A stretch of 64,000 nt of DNA. Source: Flavobacteriales bacterium 33_180_T64 (GTDB lineage Bacteria > Bacteroidota > Bacteroidia > Flavobacteriales > Flavobacteriaceae). The translations under genes were made by a program, and so were the position numbers. This document shows, in pieces, positions 18,125 through 27,912 of this stretch. Where the stretch lies: positions 36,911 through 100,910 of the forward strand of contig MAAQ01000009.1 in the NCBI GenBank assembly GCA_002162685.1, given 5' to 3'. The notes beneath the pieces were generated by a model. It was not told where the DNA came from, ran no database searches, and saw only the letters and a list, made by a program, of their open reading frames with translations. The stretch's first letter is position 1, and the number at the start of each line of letters is the position of its first letter.

Positions 18125-19096
18125 ATGAAAATTGTAGGAAGCATAGTATTCGCCCTAATGTTGTTAAGTTGTAACAATGGATCAAATAATCAACGTGTTA
18201 TTTCGGGCTCTTCGGGAAACATTAACAATCTTACAGTTGTTGTTGATAATTTATTATGGGAACAAAATGTTGGAGAAGCCATTAGAAATATTATTGCTGC
18301 TCCAGCCGAAGGTCTACCTCAAGATGAGCCTTTATTTTCTATAGCTCAATTGCCACCACAGGTATTTTCAGATTTCACTACGAAAAGCAGAATTATATTA
18401 AAAATAGAGACAAAGAAAGAAGCGGCTACAAGAATAGCAAACGATGTTTATGCAAGACCGCAAACTGTAGTTGTTGTATCTGGTCAAAATAGTACAGAAA
18501 TCATTGATCAATTGAAGACGAATGCTGAAAAAATTATAGATGCGTATCAAAAAGAGGAAATAAAAGAAAAGCAACGTCGTATAAAACTATCCCTATTTGA
18601 TATAACGCCTATTAAAAACAAATTAGGCCTTTCTATTAAATTTCCAACGGCGTATCGGGTAGCACAAGAAGAAGATAACTTTTTCTGGATAAGAAAAGAC
18701 ATTACAACAGGCACAATGGATTTACTAATGTATGAGATTCCAATAAGCGCTTTAAAAAAGGGAGATAGTACTGTTTTAGATGTGGTAAGAGTAAGAGATT
18801 CTATTGGTAAGATTTATATTCAAGGCGCTTTGGAAGGTTCATATTTAGGAACAGAAGATGCCTATGCACCATATTTTTTTGAAACGATAATTGACAACAA
18901 ACCCACTTTTGAAACCAAAGGCATTTGGGATCTTAAAAACGCTTTTATGTCTGGACCATTTATAAATTATGCAATTGAAGATAAAGTGAATAATCGATAC
19001 GTAATGATTGAAGGCTATGTGTTTGCGCCTTCAGTTCAGAAACGCGATTATATGTTTGAACTAGAAGCCATAATTAGGTCAGCAACTTTGAAATAA
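18125..19096 (+). CDS. DUF4837-like lipoprotein
   Basis: The 323-aa product starts MKIVGSIVFALMLLSC, a lipoprotein signal peptide with lipidated Cys16. The rest is a soluble mixed alpha/beta domain without recognisable catalytic motifs. It matches the Bacteroidota family DUF4837 from memory (VVVDNLLWEQNVGEAIR, FWIRKDI..GTMDLLMYE). Its tight spacing to the transglycosylase gene suggests a shared operon and a cell-envelope role, which is only inferred. A terminator follows directly. Confidence 0.8.
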   Translation: MKIVGSIVFALMLLSCNNGSNNQRVISGSSGNINNLTVVVDNLLWEQNVGEAIRNIIAAPAEGLPQDEPLFSIAQLPPQVFSDFTTKSRIILKIETKKEAATRIANDVYARPQTVVVVSGQNSTEIIDQLKTNAEKIIDAYQKEEIKEKQRRIKLSLFDITPIKNKLGLSIKFPTAYRVAQEEDNFFWIRKDITTGTMDLLMYEIPISALKKGDSTVLDVVRVRDSIGKIYIQGALEGSYLGTEDAYAPYFFETIIDNKPTFETKGIWDLKNAFMSGPFINYAIEDKVNNRYVMIEGYVFAPSVQKRDYMFELEAIIRSATLK

Positions 19097-19098
19097 AA

Positions 19099-19127
19099 AA
19101 AGCCAGCGTTTTAGGCTGGCTTTTTTT
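19099..19127. terminator. Bidirectional terminator between the DUF4837 gene and tatA
   Basis: AAAGCCAGC and GCTGGCTTT pair around a 7-nt loop (core stem 19102-19107 with 19115-19120), flanked by A-runs on one side and T-runs on the other. It can therefore terminate both convergent transcripts. Confidence 0.9.
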
Positions 19128-19142
19128 AATATTTGAATAATA

Positions 19143-19331
19143 TTATTCTTTTTTATCAGAATCTGTTTGATCCTCTTCTTCTTTACTAGCGTCCTTAAAT
19201 TCTTTAATTCCGCTTCCAAGTCCACGCATAAGTTCTGGGATTTTTTTACCTCCAAAAATCAATAGAACCACCACAGCAATTAAAACTATTTGAGGCCATC
19301 CAATAACTAATGGTAACATATATAAGCTCAT
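19143..19331 (-). CDS. tatA: Twin-arginine translocase subunit TatA/TatE
   Basis: This 62-aa protein has one membrane helix (about 10-26) beginning at GW (11-12), the FGGKKIPE hinge (26-33), an amphipathic helix ([15 protein letters not shown]) and a short acidic tail. That is the complete TatA architecture. It forms the pore component for export of folded proteins. No tatC is in the window. It is convergent with the DUF4837 gene and divergent from the M23 peptidase gene. Confidence 0.95.
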   Translation of the reverse strand: MSLYMLPLVIGWPQIVLIAVVVLLIFGGKKIPELMRGLGSGIKEFKDASKEEEDQTDSDKKE

Positions 19332-19351
19332 AATCTTTGTCTTTTGAATTG

Positions 19352-19359
19352 CAAATTTA
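19352..19359 (-). promoter_or_regulatory. Bacteroidota -7 box (TAAATTTG) for tatA
   Basis: Minus-strand TAAATTTG lies 20 bases before the tatA ATG, the same spacing seen for several other genes in the window. Confidence 0.4.
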
Positions 19360-19447
19360 ATAATTATACTTCAATTTAAACGTTTTAAAACAAACTTTAA
19401 GACCTCAACAGGCGTACTGAGCTATTTTTATTTAATTTTGTTATAAT

Positions 19448-20314
19448 ATGACTGATAAACCGAAGGAAAAAAAATTCACGAAAAAACTACTTCACAAGTA
19501 TCGTTTAGTGATTTTGAATGAAGATACTTTTGAAGAACGATTTGCAATTAAATTAACGCGTTTAAACGTCTTTGTTATCGTTGCACTTTCATCAATTTTA
19601 TTGGTTGTAGGGACCATATTATTAATTTCATTTACGAGTTTAAGAGAATACATTCCCGGCTATTCATCGACGGCGTTAAAGAAACAGGCTACAGAATTAA
19701 ATTATAAAACCGACTCTTTGCAACAAGTTATAAGTATGAATGAGCGTTATTATTCCTCAATAAAAAGCGTACTTACTGGAGATGTGAGTACAGTTGTTTT
19801 TAATAGAGATTCATTGATTAAAGCAGAAAATTTAGATGCAAATGGGATTAATTTAAATCCGAGTAAAGAAGATTCATTACTGAGAGAAAAAGTGGATAAA
19901 GAAGATAAATACAATCTTTTTGAAACCGCAATTTCCGCATCTAATTTTGTATTGTTTCCTCCAGCGAATGGAACAATTTCTGAAGACTATAATATAAAAG
20001 ACAAGCATTATGCAATAGATATTGTTGTTGCAAAAGACACTCCAGTTAAAGCTACTGCTGACGGCACTGTGATTTTTGCTGAATGGACGACGGAAACGGG
20101 TTACGTAGCAATAATAGAACACAGAAATGATCTTATTTCAGTATATAAGCACAACGCATCATTAACGAAACAACAAGGGGATTTAGTAAAAGCAGGAGAA
20201 GTTATTGCTATTGCAGGAAATACAGGAGCCTTAACCACAGGGCCACATTTGCATTTTGAATTATGGAGTAAAGGTTACCCTATCAATCCCAATAATTTTA
20301 TTGACTTTAAATAA
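19448..20314 (+). CDS. M23 (LytM-type) metallopeptidase, membrane anchored
   Basis: The 288-aa protein has a basic cytoplasmic N-terminus, one membrane helix (about 40-62), a short coiled segment and a C-terminal M23 domain. The zinc ligands are visible as HYAID (H187, D191) and HLHFELW (HLH at 267-269). It either cleaves peptidoglycan cross-links or acts as an EnvC-like regulator; the intact ligands favour an active enzyme. The stop TAA overlaps the ATG of the GH3 gene by one base (TAATG), so translation is coupled. Confidence 0.93.
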   Translation: MTDKPKEKKFTKKLLHKYRLVILNEDTFEERFAIKLTRLNVFVIVALSSILLVVGTILLISFTSLREYIPGYSSTALKKQATELNYKTDSLQQVISMNERYYSSIKSVLTGDVSTVVFNRDSLIKAENLDANGINLNPSKEDSLLREKVDKEDKYNLFETAISASNFVLFPPANGTISEDYNIKDKHYAIDIVVAKDTPVKATADGTVIFAEWTTETGYVAIIEHRNDLISVYKHNASLTKQQGDLVKAGEVIAIAGNTGALTTGPHLHFELWSKGYPINPNNFIDFK

Positions 20315-21816
20315 TGTTTTCATTAAAATCCGCCTTAGCAAAACCATTTGCTAAACAAGTAAGAAAAGCCGTTTTAAAATGGGCCAATCAACCTTTAGAA
20401 ACTCAAAATACTGTATTTAATTATCTTATTAAAGAAGCTAAATCAACTAATTTTGGGAAAGACCATGATTTTTCTAATATAAGGTCACATGAAGATTTTG
20501 TAAAGCGAGTTCCAGTAAGAGATTATGAAGCTCTAAAATCGTATGTTGACTTGGTTGTTTCTGGAGCAGAAAATATTCTGTGGAAAGGGAAACCAATATA
20601 TTTTGCAAAAACTTCCGGAACCACATCAGGAGCAAAATATATTCCAATTACAAAGGAAAGTATGCCCACTCATGTAGAGGCTGCAAGAAATGCTATTTTG
20701 ATGTATATCGCGGAAACTGGTAAAAGTACATTTGTAGATGGTAAAATGATATTCTTACAAGGAAGCCCAGTTTTAGAAGAACAAAATGGAATTCAGTTAG
20801 GACGCTTATCAGGAATCGTAGCACACTTTGTCCCTAAATATTTGCAAAAAAACAGAATGCCATCATGGGAAACCAATTGTATTGACGATTGGGAAACTAA
20901 GGTAGAGGCCATTGTTGAAGAAACTTTACCAGAGGATATGACTATAATTTCCGGAATACCATCTTGGGTACAAATGTATTTTGAAAAGATTCAAGAAAAA
21001 ACAGGAAAGAAGATTGGAGACGTGTTCAAAAACTTCAACTTATTCATTTTTGGAGGTGTTAATTATGAACCTTATAGAGCCAAATTTGAAAATTTAATAG
21101 GTCGTAAGGTGGATAGTATTGAACTTTATCCGGCTAGTGAAGGGTTTTTTGCATTTCAAGATAAGCAGAATGAAAAGGGCATGTTACTTCAACTTAATTC
21201 TGGGATTTTTTATGAATTTATTAGAGCTAACGAATTTTTTAACCCAAATCCCAAAAGAATCACGATTAAAGACGTAGAACTCAACGTGAATTATGTAATG
21301 ATAATATCAACGAACGCAGGATTATGGGCATACAACATCGGAGACACTATTGAGTTTACGTCTTTAGAACCTTTTCGCGTGATTGTGTCGGGCCGAATAA
21401 AGCATTTCATCTCGGCATTTGGAGAACATGTTATAGGTAAAGAAGTTGAACAGGCTTTGCAAGAAGCGATAGATCAAACTAGTATTCAAGTCTCTGAATT
21501 TACGGTTGCACCACAAATAAACCCTGATCAAGGCTTGCCATATCATGAATGGTTTATTGAGTTCGAAAATGAACCTGAGAATATGCTGCTATTTTCAGAG
21601 CACATAGATGCAGTACTTCAAAGGCAAAACAGTTATTATTTCGATTTAATTAAGGGGAACATCCTTCAGCAATTAAAAATTACTGTCGTTAGAAAAAATG
21701 GCTTTCAAGACTACATGAAATCAATTGGTAAACTTGGAGGTCAAAATAAGATACCTAGATTATCAAACGACAGAAAAATTGCTTCAGTTTTAGAAGCGAT
21801 GAAATTAACTAAATAG
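20314..21816 (+). CDS. GH3 auxin-responsive promoter family (acyl-acid amido synthetase fold)
   Basis: The 500-aa protein has the three adenylate-forming motifs of the GH3 family: TSGTTSGAK (100-108), YPASEG (272-277) and YNIGD (340-344). Plant GH3 enzymes adenylate a carboxylic acid and conjugate it to an amino acid. Bacterial members have no firmly known substrate. Coupling by one base to a peptidoglycan M23 peptidase gene suggests an envelope-related or lipid/acid-conjugation role, which is inference only. Confidence 0.88.
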   Translation: MFSLKSALAKPFAKQVRKAVLKWANQPLETQNTVFNYLIKEAKSTNFGKDHDFSNIRSHEDFVKRVPVRDYEALKSYVDLVVSGAENILWKGKPIYFAKTSGTTSGAKYIPITKESMPTHVEAARNAILMYIAETGKSTFVDGKMIFLQGSPVLEEQNGIQLGRLSGIVAHFVPKYLQKNRMPSWETNCIDDWETKVEAIVEETLPEDMTIISGIPSWVQMYFEKIQEKTGKKIGDVFKNFNLFIFGGVNYEPYRAKFENLIGRKVDSIELYPASEGFFAFQDKQNEKGMLLQLNSGIFYEFIRANEFFNPNPKRITIKDVELNVNYVMIISTNAGLWAYNIGDTIEFTSLEPFRVIVSGRIKHFISAFGEHVIGKEVEQALQEAIDQTSIQVSEFTVAPQINPDQGLPYHEWFIEFENEPENMLLFSEHIDAVLQRQNSYYFDLIKGNILQQLKITVVRKNGFQDYMKSIGKLGGQNKIPRLSNDRKIASVLEAMKLTK

Positions 21817-21819
21817 TAT

Positions 21820-21827
21820 TATATTTG
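21820..21827 (+). promoter_or_regulatory. Bacteroidota -7 box (TATATTTG)
   Basis: An exact octamer begins 4 bases after the GH3 stop and ends 17 bases before the next ATG. The DUF6909-like gene probably has its own promoter here. Confidence 0.4.
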
Positions 21828-21844
21828 TTGGGTAATCTAACTAT

Positions 21845-23533
21845 ATGAGGAACAAAAAACATCATGAAAGAACGAGGGCCCAAGAAAGCTCAAATGCAAT
21901 AGAAAGAATGTATATTACCATGAGGCATTTGTTTAATCGAGGGTTTTACAAGCCTATGGGAGTTTCTGGAGAAGCGCTTAGAGAAACCTTGTTGCTTTTG
22001 CGGCCAGAAATATATGGTTCAATTGGAGATGAAAAAGCGGAATTAGAAGGATTACTTTATGTTATTGACAGGCTTCCTATAGGTATCGAGGAGTGTACTT
22101 TTATAAATCTTACAAGCGACGAAGGTTATGGAAACTCTCATTTTAAACCAATTATTCCTCCTAAAAGGCGAAGAAATTGCTATCGTATAGATGATGAGCA
22201 AATGAATATTGAAATTACCAGAGGCAGATCTGAAATTTATGATATTCTTACCCACCTTACTTTTATTTTTATTGAGTCACACAAAATTAGTAAACGCGTA
22301 CTCATTGATGAAAAAGGGAATACAACTAGAGATTGGGTAAAGCTTGAAAAAGCCGTGTTTTCTTCAAAAAAACTCACCCAACAAGAACGAGAGATTGCAA
22401 TCACTCATACTGCTAATATTTTAGGACGCACCTTTAATGAGATTAGCGAAACGTATTCTGAATTTGCGACTCCAACCCAGCCTGAGCGATTTTTACATAT
22501 TGTATATTGGCTTGGCAAATTAGCGATTGAGGAAGTCGTAAATAGTAATAAGCGGACAGTTACTTTTAGTCCAGTTTTGAGAGAGCGATTGGGTCATCAT
22601 ATTCATGGAGAGATATGGGCTGATAATATTAAAGAGATGCTTCACAAAAACAACTTACTTGAGCGTCCTATTCATGTAATTAGTGCGAATATGCACAGTG
22701 TGATGAATTCCCTTTTTGCGCCTCATGCGTTAAAATCATATGCCGCTAAAAAAACTATTTTTGAAGTTTATGAAGCCCTCGGACAAAAGAACAATGGAGA
22801 GTTACGCAATAAAGTAACGAAAGAAGCGTTGCAAAAAGGAATGATTTATATCAAGGACACTTCGGGCACTAATATTGACGTGCAAATTTTTGACACAGCA
22901 AAAATTGATTTTACGAAAACGGACATTGAAATTGGCGATACTTATAAAAATGAAGATAAGCCGGTTATTTTTGTAATGGATTATGCCTTTGGAGAACAAG
23001 CGTATGAGACTATTGACGAATTGTTTAAGCCGTTTAATGTAAAAGATAATAAAACACATCTTAATATTGAATCTGTTTCAATTATGGGAAAAGCAGGAAT
23101 TTTAGAAGGCGGAAAAGGTGACATTATGATTCCATCAGCTCATATTTTTGAAGGCACCGCCGATAATTATCCATTTAAGAACGAATTGAGTAAAAGCGAT
23201 TTAGAAGGAGAAGGTGTAGATGTATATGAAGGCGCAATGATTACTGTTTTAGGAACTTCGCTGCAAAATAAAGAGATATTAAAGTTCTTTTTCAATTCAA
23301 CTTGGAATGTAATTGGCTTGGAAATGGAAGGCGCACATTATCAAAAAGCAATACAAGCTGCATCTAAAGTTAGAGGCAGTATAAACCCCAATGTAAAAGT
23401 TCGATACGCATATTACGCCAGTGATAACCCATTAAAAACAGGGGGCACACTTGCGTCCGGTGGATTAGGCACTTCAGGGGTGAAACCAACATATATTATA
23501 ACACGTAAAATATTACAACAAATATTTAATTAA
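21845..23533 (+). CDS. DUF6909-like protein with a nucleosidase-like C-terminal domain
   Basis: The 562-aa cytoplasmic protein matches, from memory, a conserved Bacteroidota family of unknown function (DUF6909). The N-terminal 380 residues are mostly helical and carry no motif I recognise. The C-terminal 165 residues hold GDIMIPSAHIFEGT (about 425-438), GLEMEGAHY (about 491-499) and YASDNP (about 524-529). These resemble the GD, EMEx and SD elements of the PNP/UDP phosphorylase superfamily, especially AMP nucleosidase. The reaction is unproven. It is followed 12 bp later by the Wzz-like gene, but the polysaccharide locus starts there and functional linkage is uncertain. Confidence 0.65.
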   Translation: MRNKKHHERTRAQESSNAIERMYITMRHLFNRGFYKPMGVSGEALRETLLLLRPEIYGSIGDEKAELEGLLYVIDRLPIGIEECTFINLTSDEGYGNSHFKPIIPPKRRRNCYRIDDEQMNIEITRGRSEIYDILTHLTFIFIESHKISKRVLIDEKGNTTRDWVKLEKAVFSSKKLTQQEREIAITHTANILGRTFNEISETYSEFATPTQPERFLHIVYWLGKLAIEEVVNSNKRTVTFSPVLRERLGHHIHGEIWADNIKEMLHKNNLLERPIHVISANMHSVMNSLFAPHALKSYAAKKTIFEVYEALGQKNNGELRNKVTKEALQKGMIYIKDTSGTNIDVQIFDTAKIDFTKTDIEIGDTYKNEDKPVIFVMDYAFGEQAYETIDELFKPFNVKDNKTHLNIESVSIMGKAGILEGGKGDIMIPSAHIFEGTADNYPFKNELSKSDLEGEGVDVYEGAMITVLGTSLQNKEILKFFFNSTWNVIGLEMEGAHYQKAIQAASKVRGSINPNVKVRYAYYASDNPLKTGGTLASGGLGTSGVKPTYIITRKILQQIFN

Positions 23534-23545
23534 TTATTTATTACT

Positions 23546-24601
23546 ATGAGTGAAAAATTACCAGAAGAACAGGGTTCAGAAGAAGTTGATTTAGGGCAAT
23601 TATTTAGCGCAATCGGAAAACTCTTTGATCGCTTTATTAATTTTATTGGTTCAATTTTTAGATCAATATTTTCAGTTATAGTATTCTCGCTTAAAGCTGT
23701 ATTCGATAATTTTAAAATCATTGCTGGTGTTATGATCATAGCTGCTGCAATTGGATATGGATTAGAAAGCTTAAAGGCCAAAAGCTACAGTTCGCAAATA
23801 TTGGTGAAACCTTATTTTGATTCAAAATATCAATTAGTTAATAATATTGATTATTTCAACGCCTTAATCTCTGATGAAGACTTTGGTGAGATTTCTAATA
23901 TTTTTGGTATCGATGAAAATTCGGCAAAGGAAGTTATTGAGTTTGAAATAATTCCTGGGCCTGAAAGCGAAAACCAACTAATTCAACAGTATGATCAGTA
24001 TTTAAATTCGCTTGATAGTATCAGGGCACAAGAAATTGATTACGATCAATTTCTTGAGAACAGAAATATTTTTTCAAGTGATTTCTTCGAAATAAAAGTA
24101 GAGTCTACTAAAAAAGACATCTTTAAAAGTTTAGAAAACGGATTGAATGCTTCATTCGAAAATACGTTTTCGGCTAAGAAAATTAAAAAGAGAGATTCTA
24201 TAATATTTATTCAGAAACTAAGCTTAAGAAAATCAATAGGAGCTATAGATTCTTTACAGAGGGTTTATATTAGAGTTTTAACAAAAGAGTCTGAATCTGC
24301 TAGTGGAGGTTTTAGTTTAAGCGAAATGATTTCACTAGAGCCAGAGAAATCCAATACTAAGGAATTTGAATTACATAATCAAAAGATGGATCTTGAAAAA
24401 CAGTTATTAGCATTACAAGAAAAGAAAGTAGAAGAGGATGTGTTTTTTGACACACTTTCAGGGTTTCAAGGAATAGGAACTGAAGTTAATGAATTAACTG
24501 AAAAATATTCATTAATTTTTCCAATCTTAGCGTTTCTCCTATTAATTTTAATATTTCTAACTAGAAGAACAATGAAATTTGTACAGGAATATGGGAATTA
24601 A
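23546..24601 (+). CDS. Wzz-like polysaccharide chain-length/co-polymerase protein
   Basis: The 351-aa protein has an N-terminal hydrophobic region (about 31-73) and a C-terminal helix (about 324-340) ending in RRTMKFVQEYGN. The periplasmic middle is helical and charged. This two-helix layout with a long periplasmic coil is that of Wzz/PCP chain-length regulators, though no BY-kinase domain is attached. It opens the polysaccharide locus and overlaps the rfbB start by 11 bp. Sequence divergence leaves the precise class open. Confidence 0.7.
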   Translation: MSEKLPEEQGSEEVDLGQLFSAIGKLFDRFINFIGSIFRSIFSVIVFSLKAVFDNFKIIAGVMIIAAAIGYGLESLKAKSYSSQILVKPYFDSKYQLVNNIDYFNALISDEDFGEISNIFGIDENSAKEVIEFEIIPGPESENQLIQQYDQYLNSLDSIRAQEIDYDQFLENRNIFSSDFFEIKVESTKKDIFKSLENGLNASFENTFSAKKIKKRDSIIFIQKLSLRKSIGAIDSLQRVYIRVLTKESESASGGFSLSEMISLEPEKSNTKEFELHNQKMDLEKQLLALQEKKVEEDVFFDTLSGFQGIGTEVNELTEKYSLIFPILAFLLLILIFLTRRTMKFVQEYGN

Positions 24602-25643
24602 ATCAATCTTAATAACTGGAGGAGCAGGATTTATTGGTTCTCACGTAGTTAGATTATTCGTAGAAAAATATCCAAATTATCATATTTATAATCTAGACGC
24701 TTTAACCTATGCGGGCAATTTGGAGAATTTAAAAGATATTGAATCTAGAACGAATTATACATTTATTAAAGGAGATATAACAGACGAGTCTTTCATAAAG
24801 GCATTGTTTGAGACACACAGATTTGAAAGCGTAATACATTTGGCAGCCGAGTCACATGTAGATCGGTCAATTAAAGATCCATTAGCATTTGTTAGAACAA
24901 ATGTATTTGGAACTATGATTTTATTGAACGCTTTTAAGGCGTCTTGGAAAGATGATTACTCCAATAAACTCTTTTATCATATAAGCACAGATGAGGTATA
25001 TGGTTCGTTAGGTGATACAGGTTTATTTACTGAAAGAACATCGTATGACCCTAACTCTCCCTATTCTGCATCTAAGGCGAGTTCTGATCATTTTGTTAGG
25101 GCCTATGGAGAAACATATGGATTGCCATATGTAATTACCAATTGTTCTAATAATTATGGACAAAATCAATTTCCAGAGAAACTCATTCCTTTATTTATAA
25201 ATAATATATTGAACAGCAAACCGCTTCCAGTTTATGGCGACGGGAATTACACTAGAGATTGGTTATATGTAAAAGATCATGCTATAGCAATTGATTTAGT
25301 TTTTCATAAAGGCAAAAATTCTGAAACCTATAATATAGGTGGCTTTAACGAATGGAAAAACATAGATTTGGTAAAATTATTATGCCAACAAATGGATGCT
25401 AAATTAGGACGATCTAAAGGAAGTTCTGATGCTCTTATAACATATGTAAAAGACAGACCTGGACATGATTTAAGATACGCCATTGATGCTAGTAAAATTA
25501 AAGATGAATTAGGATGGGTGCCAACTGTGACTTTTGAAGAAGGCTTGATTAAAACAATTGATTGGTACTTAAGCAACGAACAGTGGTTGGATCATGTAAC
25601 AAGCGGTACATACCAATCCTATTATCAAAAACAATATAGCTAG
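24591..25643 (+). CDS. rfbB: dTDP-glucose 4,6-dehydratase
   Basis: This is the second step of dTDP-L-rhamnose synthesis. The NAD-binding motif is GGAGFIGSH (about 10-18), and it has HLAAESHVDRSI and the catalytic YSASK typical of RmlB. The ATG at 24591 gives 350 aa. A TTG 12 bases upstream is in frame but adds only four residues, and the AGGA just before 24591 favours the ATG. It overlaps the Wzz-like gene by 11 bp and is followed 3 bp later by rfbA, so it is part of a tight operon. Confidence 0.95.
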   Translation: MGIKSILITGGAGFIGSHVVRLFVEKYPNYHIYNLDALTYAGNLENLKDIESRTNYTFIKGDITDESFIKALFETHRFESVIHLAAESHVDRSIKDPLAFVRTNVFGTMILLNAFKASWKDDYSNKLFYHISTDEVYGSLGDTGLFTERTSYDPNSPYSASKASSDHFVRAYGETYGLPYVITNCSNNYGQNQFPEKLIPLFINNILNSKPLPVYGDGNYTRDWLYVKDHAIAIDLVFHKGKNSETYNIGGFNEWKNIDLVKLLCQQMDAKLGRSKGSSDALITYVKDRPGHDLRYAIDASKIKDELGWVPTVTFEEGLIKTIDWYLSNEQWLDHVTSGTYQSYYQKQYS

Positions 25644-25646
25644 CGT

Positions 25647-26513
25647 ATGAAAGGAATAATATTAGCGGGAGGATCTGGTACAAGATTGCATCCATTGACT
25701 TTGACTATAAGTAAGCAATTGATGCCTATTTATGATAAACCAATGATTTATTATCCGCTGTCTACACTTATGTATGCTGGTATAAATGAGATTTTAATAA
25801 TTTCTACCCCAAAAGACTTACCATTGTTTAAAGATTTACTTGGCGATGGTGGAAAATACGGCTGTCGCTTTGAATATGCAGTTCAAGATGCTCCTAATGG
25901 ATTGGCAGAAGCTTTTATTATTGGTGAAGAATTTGTTGGAAACGATAAAGTAGCTCTAATTTTAGGAGATAACATTTTTTACGGTTCAGGCTTAGCTTCA
26001 CTTTTGCAAAATAATAATAATCCAGATGGCGGAATTATTTACGCCTATAGAGTACATGATCCAGAACGTTATGGAGTTGTGGAATTCGATAAAGATGGTC
26101 AAGTTATTTCTATCGAAGAAAAACCGCAAAAACCAAAATCAAACTTCGCTGTACCAGGAATTTATTTTTATGATAACTCCGTAGTTGATATTGCCAAAAA
26201 CATAAAACCTAGTCACCGAGGAGAATTAGAAATTACAGATGTTAATAAAGTGTATCTAGAAAATGGCAATCTAAGTGTAAGTATATTAGATAGAGGAACA
26301 GCTTGGTTAGACACAGGGACATTTGATTCGCTAATGCAAGCATCCCAATTTGTTGAAGTAATTGAAAATCGACAAGGTTTAAAGATTGGTTCTATAGAAG
26401 CTGCTGCATTCGAAATGGGTTATATTGACGAAATTCAATTTAGGAATTTAGCAGAACCACTATTAAAAAGTGGTTATGGTAAAAATTTATTGGGATTATT
26501 GAATAAAAAATAA
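25647..26513 (+). CDS. rfbA: Glucose-1-phosphate thymidylyltransferase
   Basis: The first enzyme of the dTDP-rhamnose pathway, making dTDP-glucose from dTTP and glucose-1-phosphate. [11 protein letters not shown] (8-18) is the nucleotide-binding motif, with [16 protein letters not shown] and [20 protein letters not shown] also conserved. The length of 288 aa is standard. Its stop overlaps the rfbC ATG by one base. Confidence 0.97.
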   Translation: MKGIILAGGSGTRLHPLTLTISKQLMPIYDKPMIYYPLSTLMYAGINEILIISTPKDLPLFKDLLGDGGKYGCRFEYAVQDAPNGLAEAFIIGEEFVGNDKVALILGDNIFYGSGLASLLQNNNNPDGGIIYAYRVHDPERYGVVEFDKDGQVISIEEKPQKPKSNFAVPGIYFYDNSVVDIAKNIKPSHRGELEITDVNKVYLENGNLSVSILDRGTAWLDTGTFDSLMQASQFVEVIENRQGLKIGSIEAAAFEMGYIDEIQFRNLAEPLLKSGYGKNLLGLLNKK

Positions 26514-27058
26514 TGATTAAAGTAGAGACTAAACTTAAAGGCTGTGTTCTTTTAGAGCCGACAGTGTTTGAAGATAATAGAGGTTACTTTTTCGAAAGTT
26601 TTAATCAGGATAAGTTCAACAAAATTGTAGGGTTAAATGTAAATTTTGTTCAAGACAATGAATCTTTTTCAACAAAGGGCGTTTTAAGAGGCTTGCATTA
26701 TCAAACAGGAGATTTTGCGCAGGCTAAATTGGTAAGAGTGATTAAAGGTTCAGTATTGGACGTTGCTGTTGATTTAAGAAAGAATTCATCGACTTTCGGT
26801 GAACACGTATCAGTAGAACTTTCTGAAGACAATAAGAAGCAATTTTTTGTACCTCGAGGTTTTGCACATGGATTTGTTGTATTAAGTGAAACCGCAATTT
26901 TTTCTTATAAATGCGATAACTATTATCACAAGCCTTCAGAAGGTGGACTAATTTATGATGATTCAACCTTAAATATAGATTGGCACTTACCTGAAAAATC
27001 ACTAATTGTTTCAGAAAAAGATGTAGTTTTGCCTACACTAGAGAATGCGAAATTATGA
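26513..27058 (+). CDS. rfbC: dTDP-4-dehydrorhamnose 3,5-epimerase
   Basis: The 181-aa cupin enzyme epimerises C3 and C5 of dTDP-4-keto-6-deoxyglucose. RGLHYQ (59-64) with catalytic His62 and FVPRGFAHGFVVLSE are the family signatures. It is coupled on both sides, by 1 bp with rfbA and 4 bp with rfbD. Confidence 0.96.
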   Translation: MIKVETKLKGCVLLEPTVFEDNRGYFFESFNQDKFNKIVGLNVNFVQDNESFSTKGVLRGLHYQTGDFAQAKLVRVIKGSVLDVAVDLRKNSSTFGEHVSVELSEDNKKQFFVPRGFAHGFVVLSETAIFSYKCDNYYHKPSEGGLIYDDSTLNIDWHLPEKSLIVSEKDVVLPTLENAKL

Positions 27059-27912
27059 TAAACATCTTGGTAACGGGTGGCAATGGTCAACTTGCAAAAT
27101 GTATTAGTGATTTAGAGTCTAAAACTTCCAATTTAAACGTTATTTACACGGATTATTTGGAGCTTGACATTACCAATTTAGAAGATGTAAATGCTTTTTA
27201 TAACAGGAATACATTTGATTATTGTATTAATTGTGCTGCATATACAGCGGTAGATAATGCAGAAAATGATGAAATTAATGCCGCAAAGGTTAATGAATTA
27301 GGAGCAAAAAATTTAGCGATTGCTTGTCGGAATAACAATGTAATCCTTATTCATATTTCTACAGATTTTGTTTTTGACGGAAACAAATCTTCGGCTTATA
27401 ATGAAGAAGACACTACAAATCCAACAGGTATTTATGGTATAACAAAATTAAAAGGAGAGCAAGCCATAATAAATCATCTCGAATCGTATTTTATCATTAG
27501 AACGGCTTGGTTGTATTCAGAACATGGTAATAATTTTTTAAAAACCATGATTAGGTTGTCAAAAGATAGGACAGAATTAAGTGTCGTTGTAGATCAAATA
27601 GGAACACCAACATATGCCACAGATTTAGCAGCTACTATTCTTAAAGTCATTAACTCCAAAAGTCAAGAATTTGGTGTTTACCATTACAGCAACGAAGGTG
27701 TTGCAAGCTGGTATGATTTTGCAAAGGCAATCTTTGATGAAAACAAGAGTCAAATTAGCTTATCACCTATTAATACAGAGGACTACCCCACACCAGCAAA
27801 ACGCCCATATTTTAGTGTTTTAGATAAATCAAAAATTAAATCCAATTTCGATATCGAGATTCCACACTGGAGAGATAGTTTAAGAATAGCTATAAAACGA
27901 CAATATGAATAA
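27055..27912 (+). CDS. rfbD: dTDP-4-dehydrorhamnose reductase
   Basis: The last step to dTDP-L-rhamnose, an NAD(P)H-dependent reduction. It shows GGNGQL at 8-13, NCAAYTAVDNAE, HISTDFVFDG and the YGITKLKGE catalytic motif. The length of 285 aa is normal. Gene order B-A-C-D is complete and overlapping, so the locus can supply activated rhamnose. cysQ begins inside its last 8 bases. Confidence 0.96.
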   Translation: MINILVTGGNGQLAKCISDLESKTSNLNVIYTDYLELDITNLEDVNAFYNRNTFDYCINCAAYTAVDNAENDEINAAKVNELGAKNLAIACRNNNVILIHISTDFVFDGNKSSAYNEEDTTNPTGIYGITKLKGEQAIINHLESYFIIRTAWLYSEHGNNFLKTMIRLSKDRTELSVVVDQIGTPTYATDLAATILKVINSKSQEFGVYHYSNEGVASWYDFAKAIFDENKSQISLSPINTEDYPTPAKRPYFSVLDKSKIKSNFDIEIPHWRDSLRIAIKRQYE

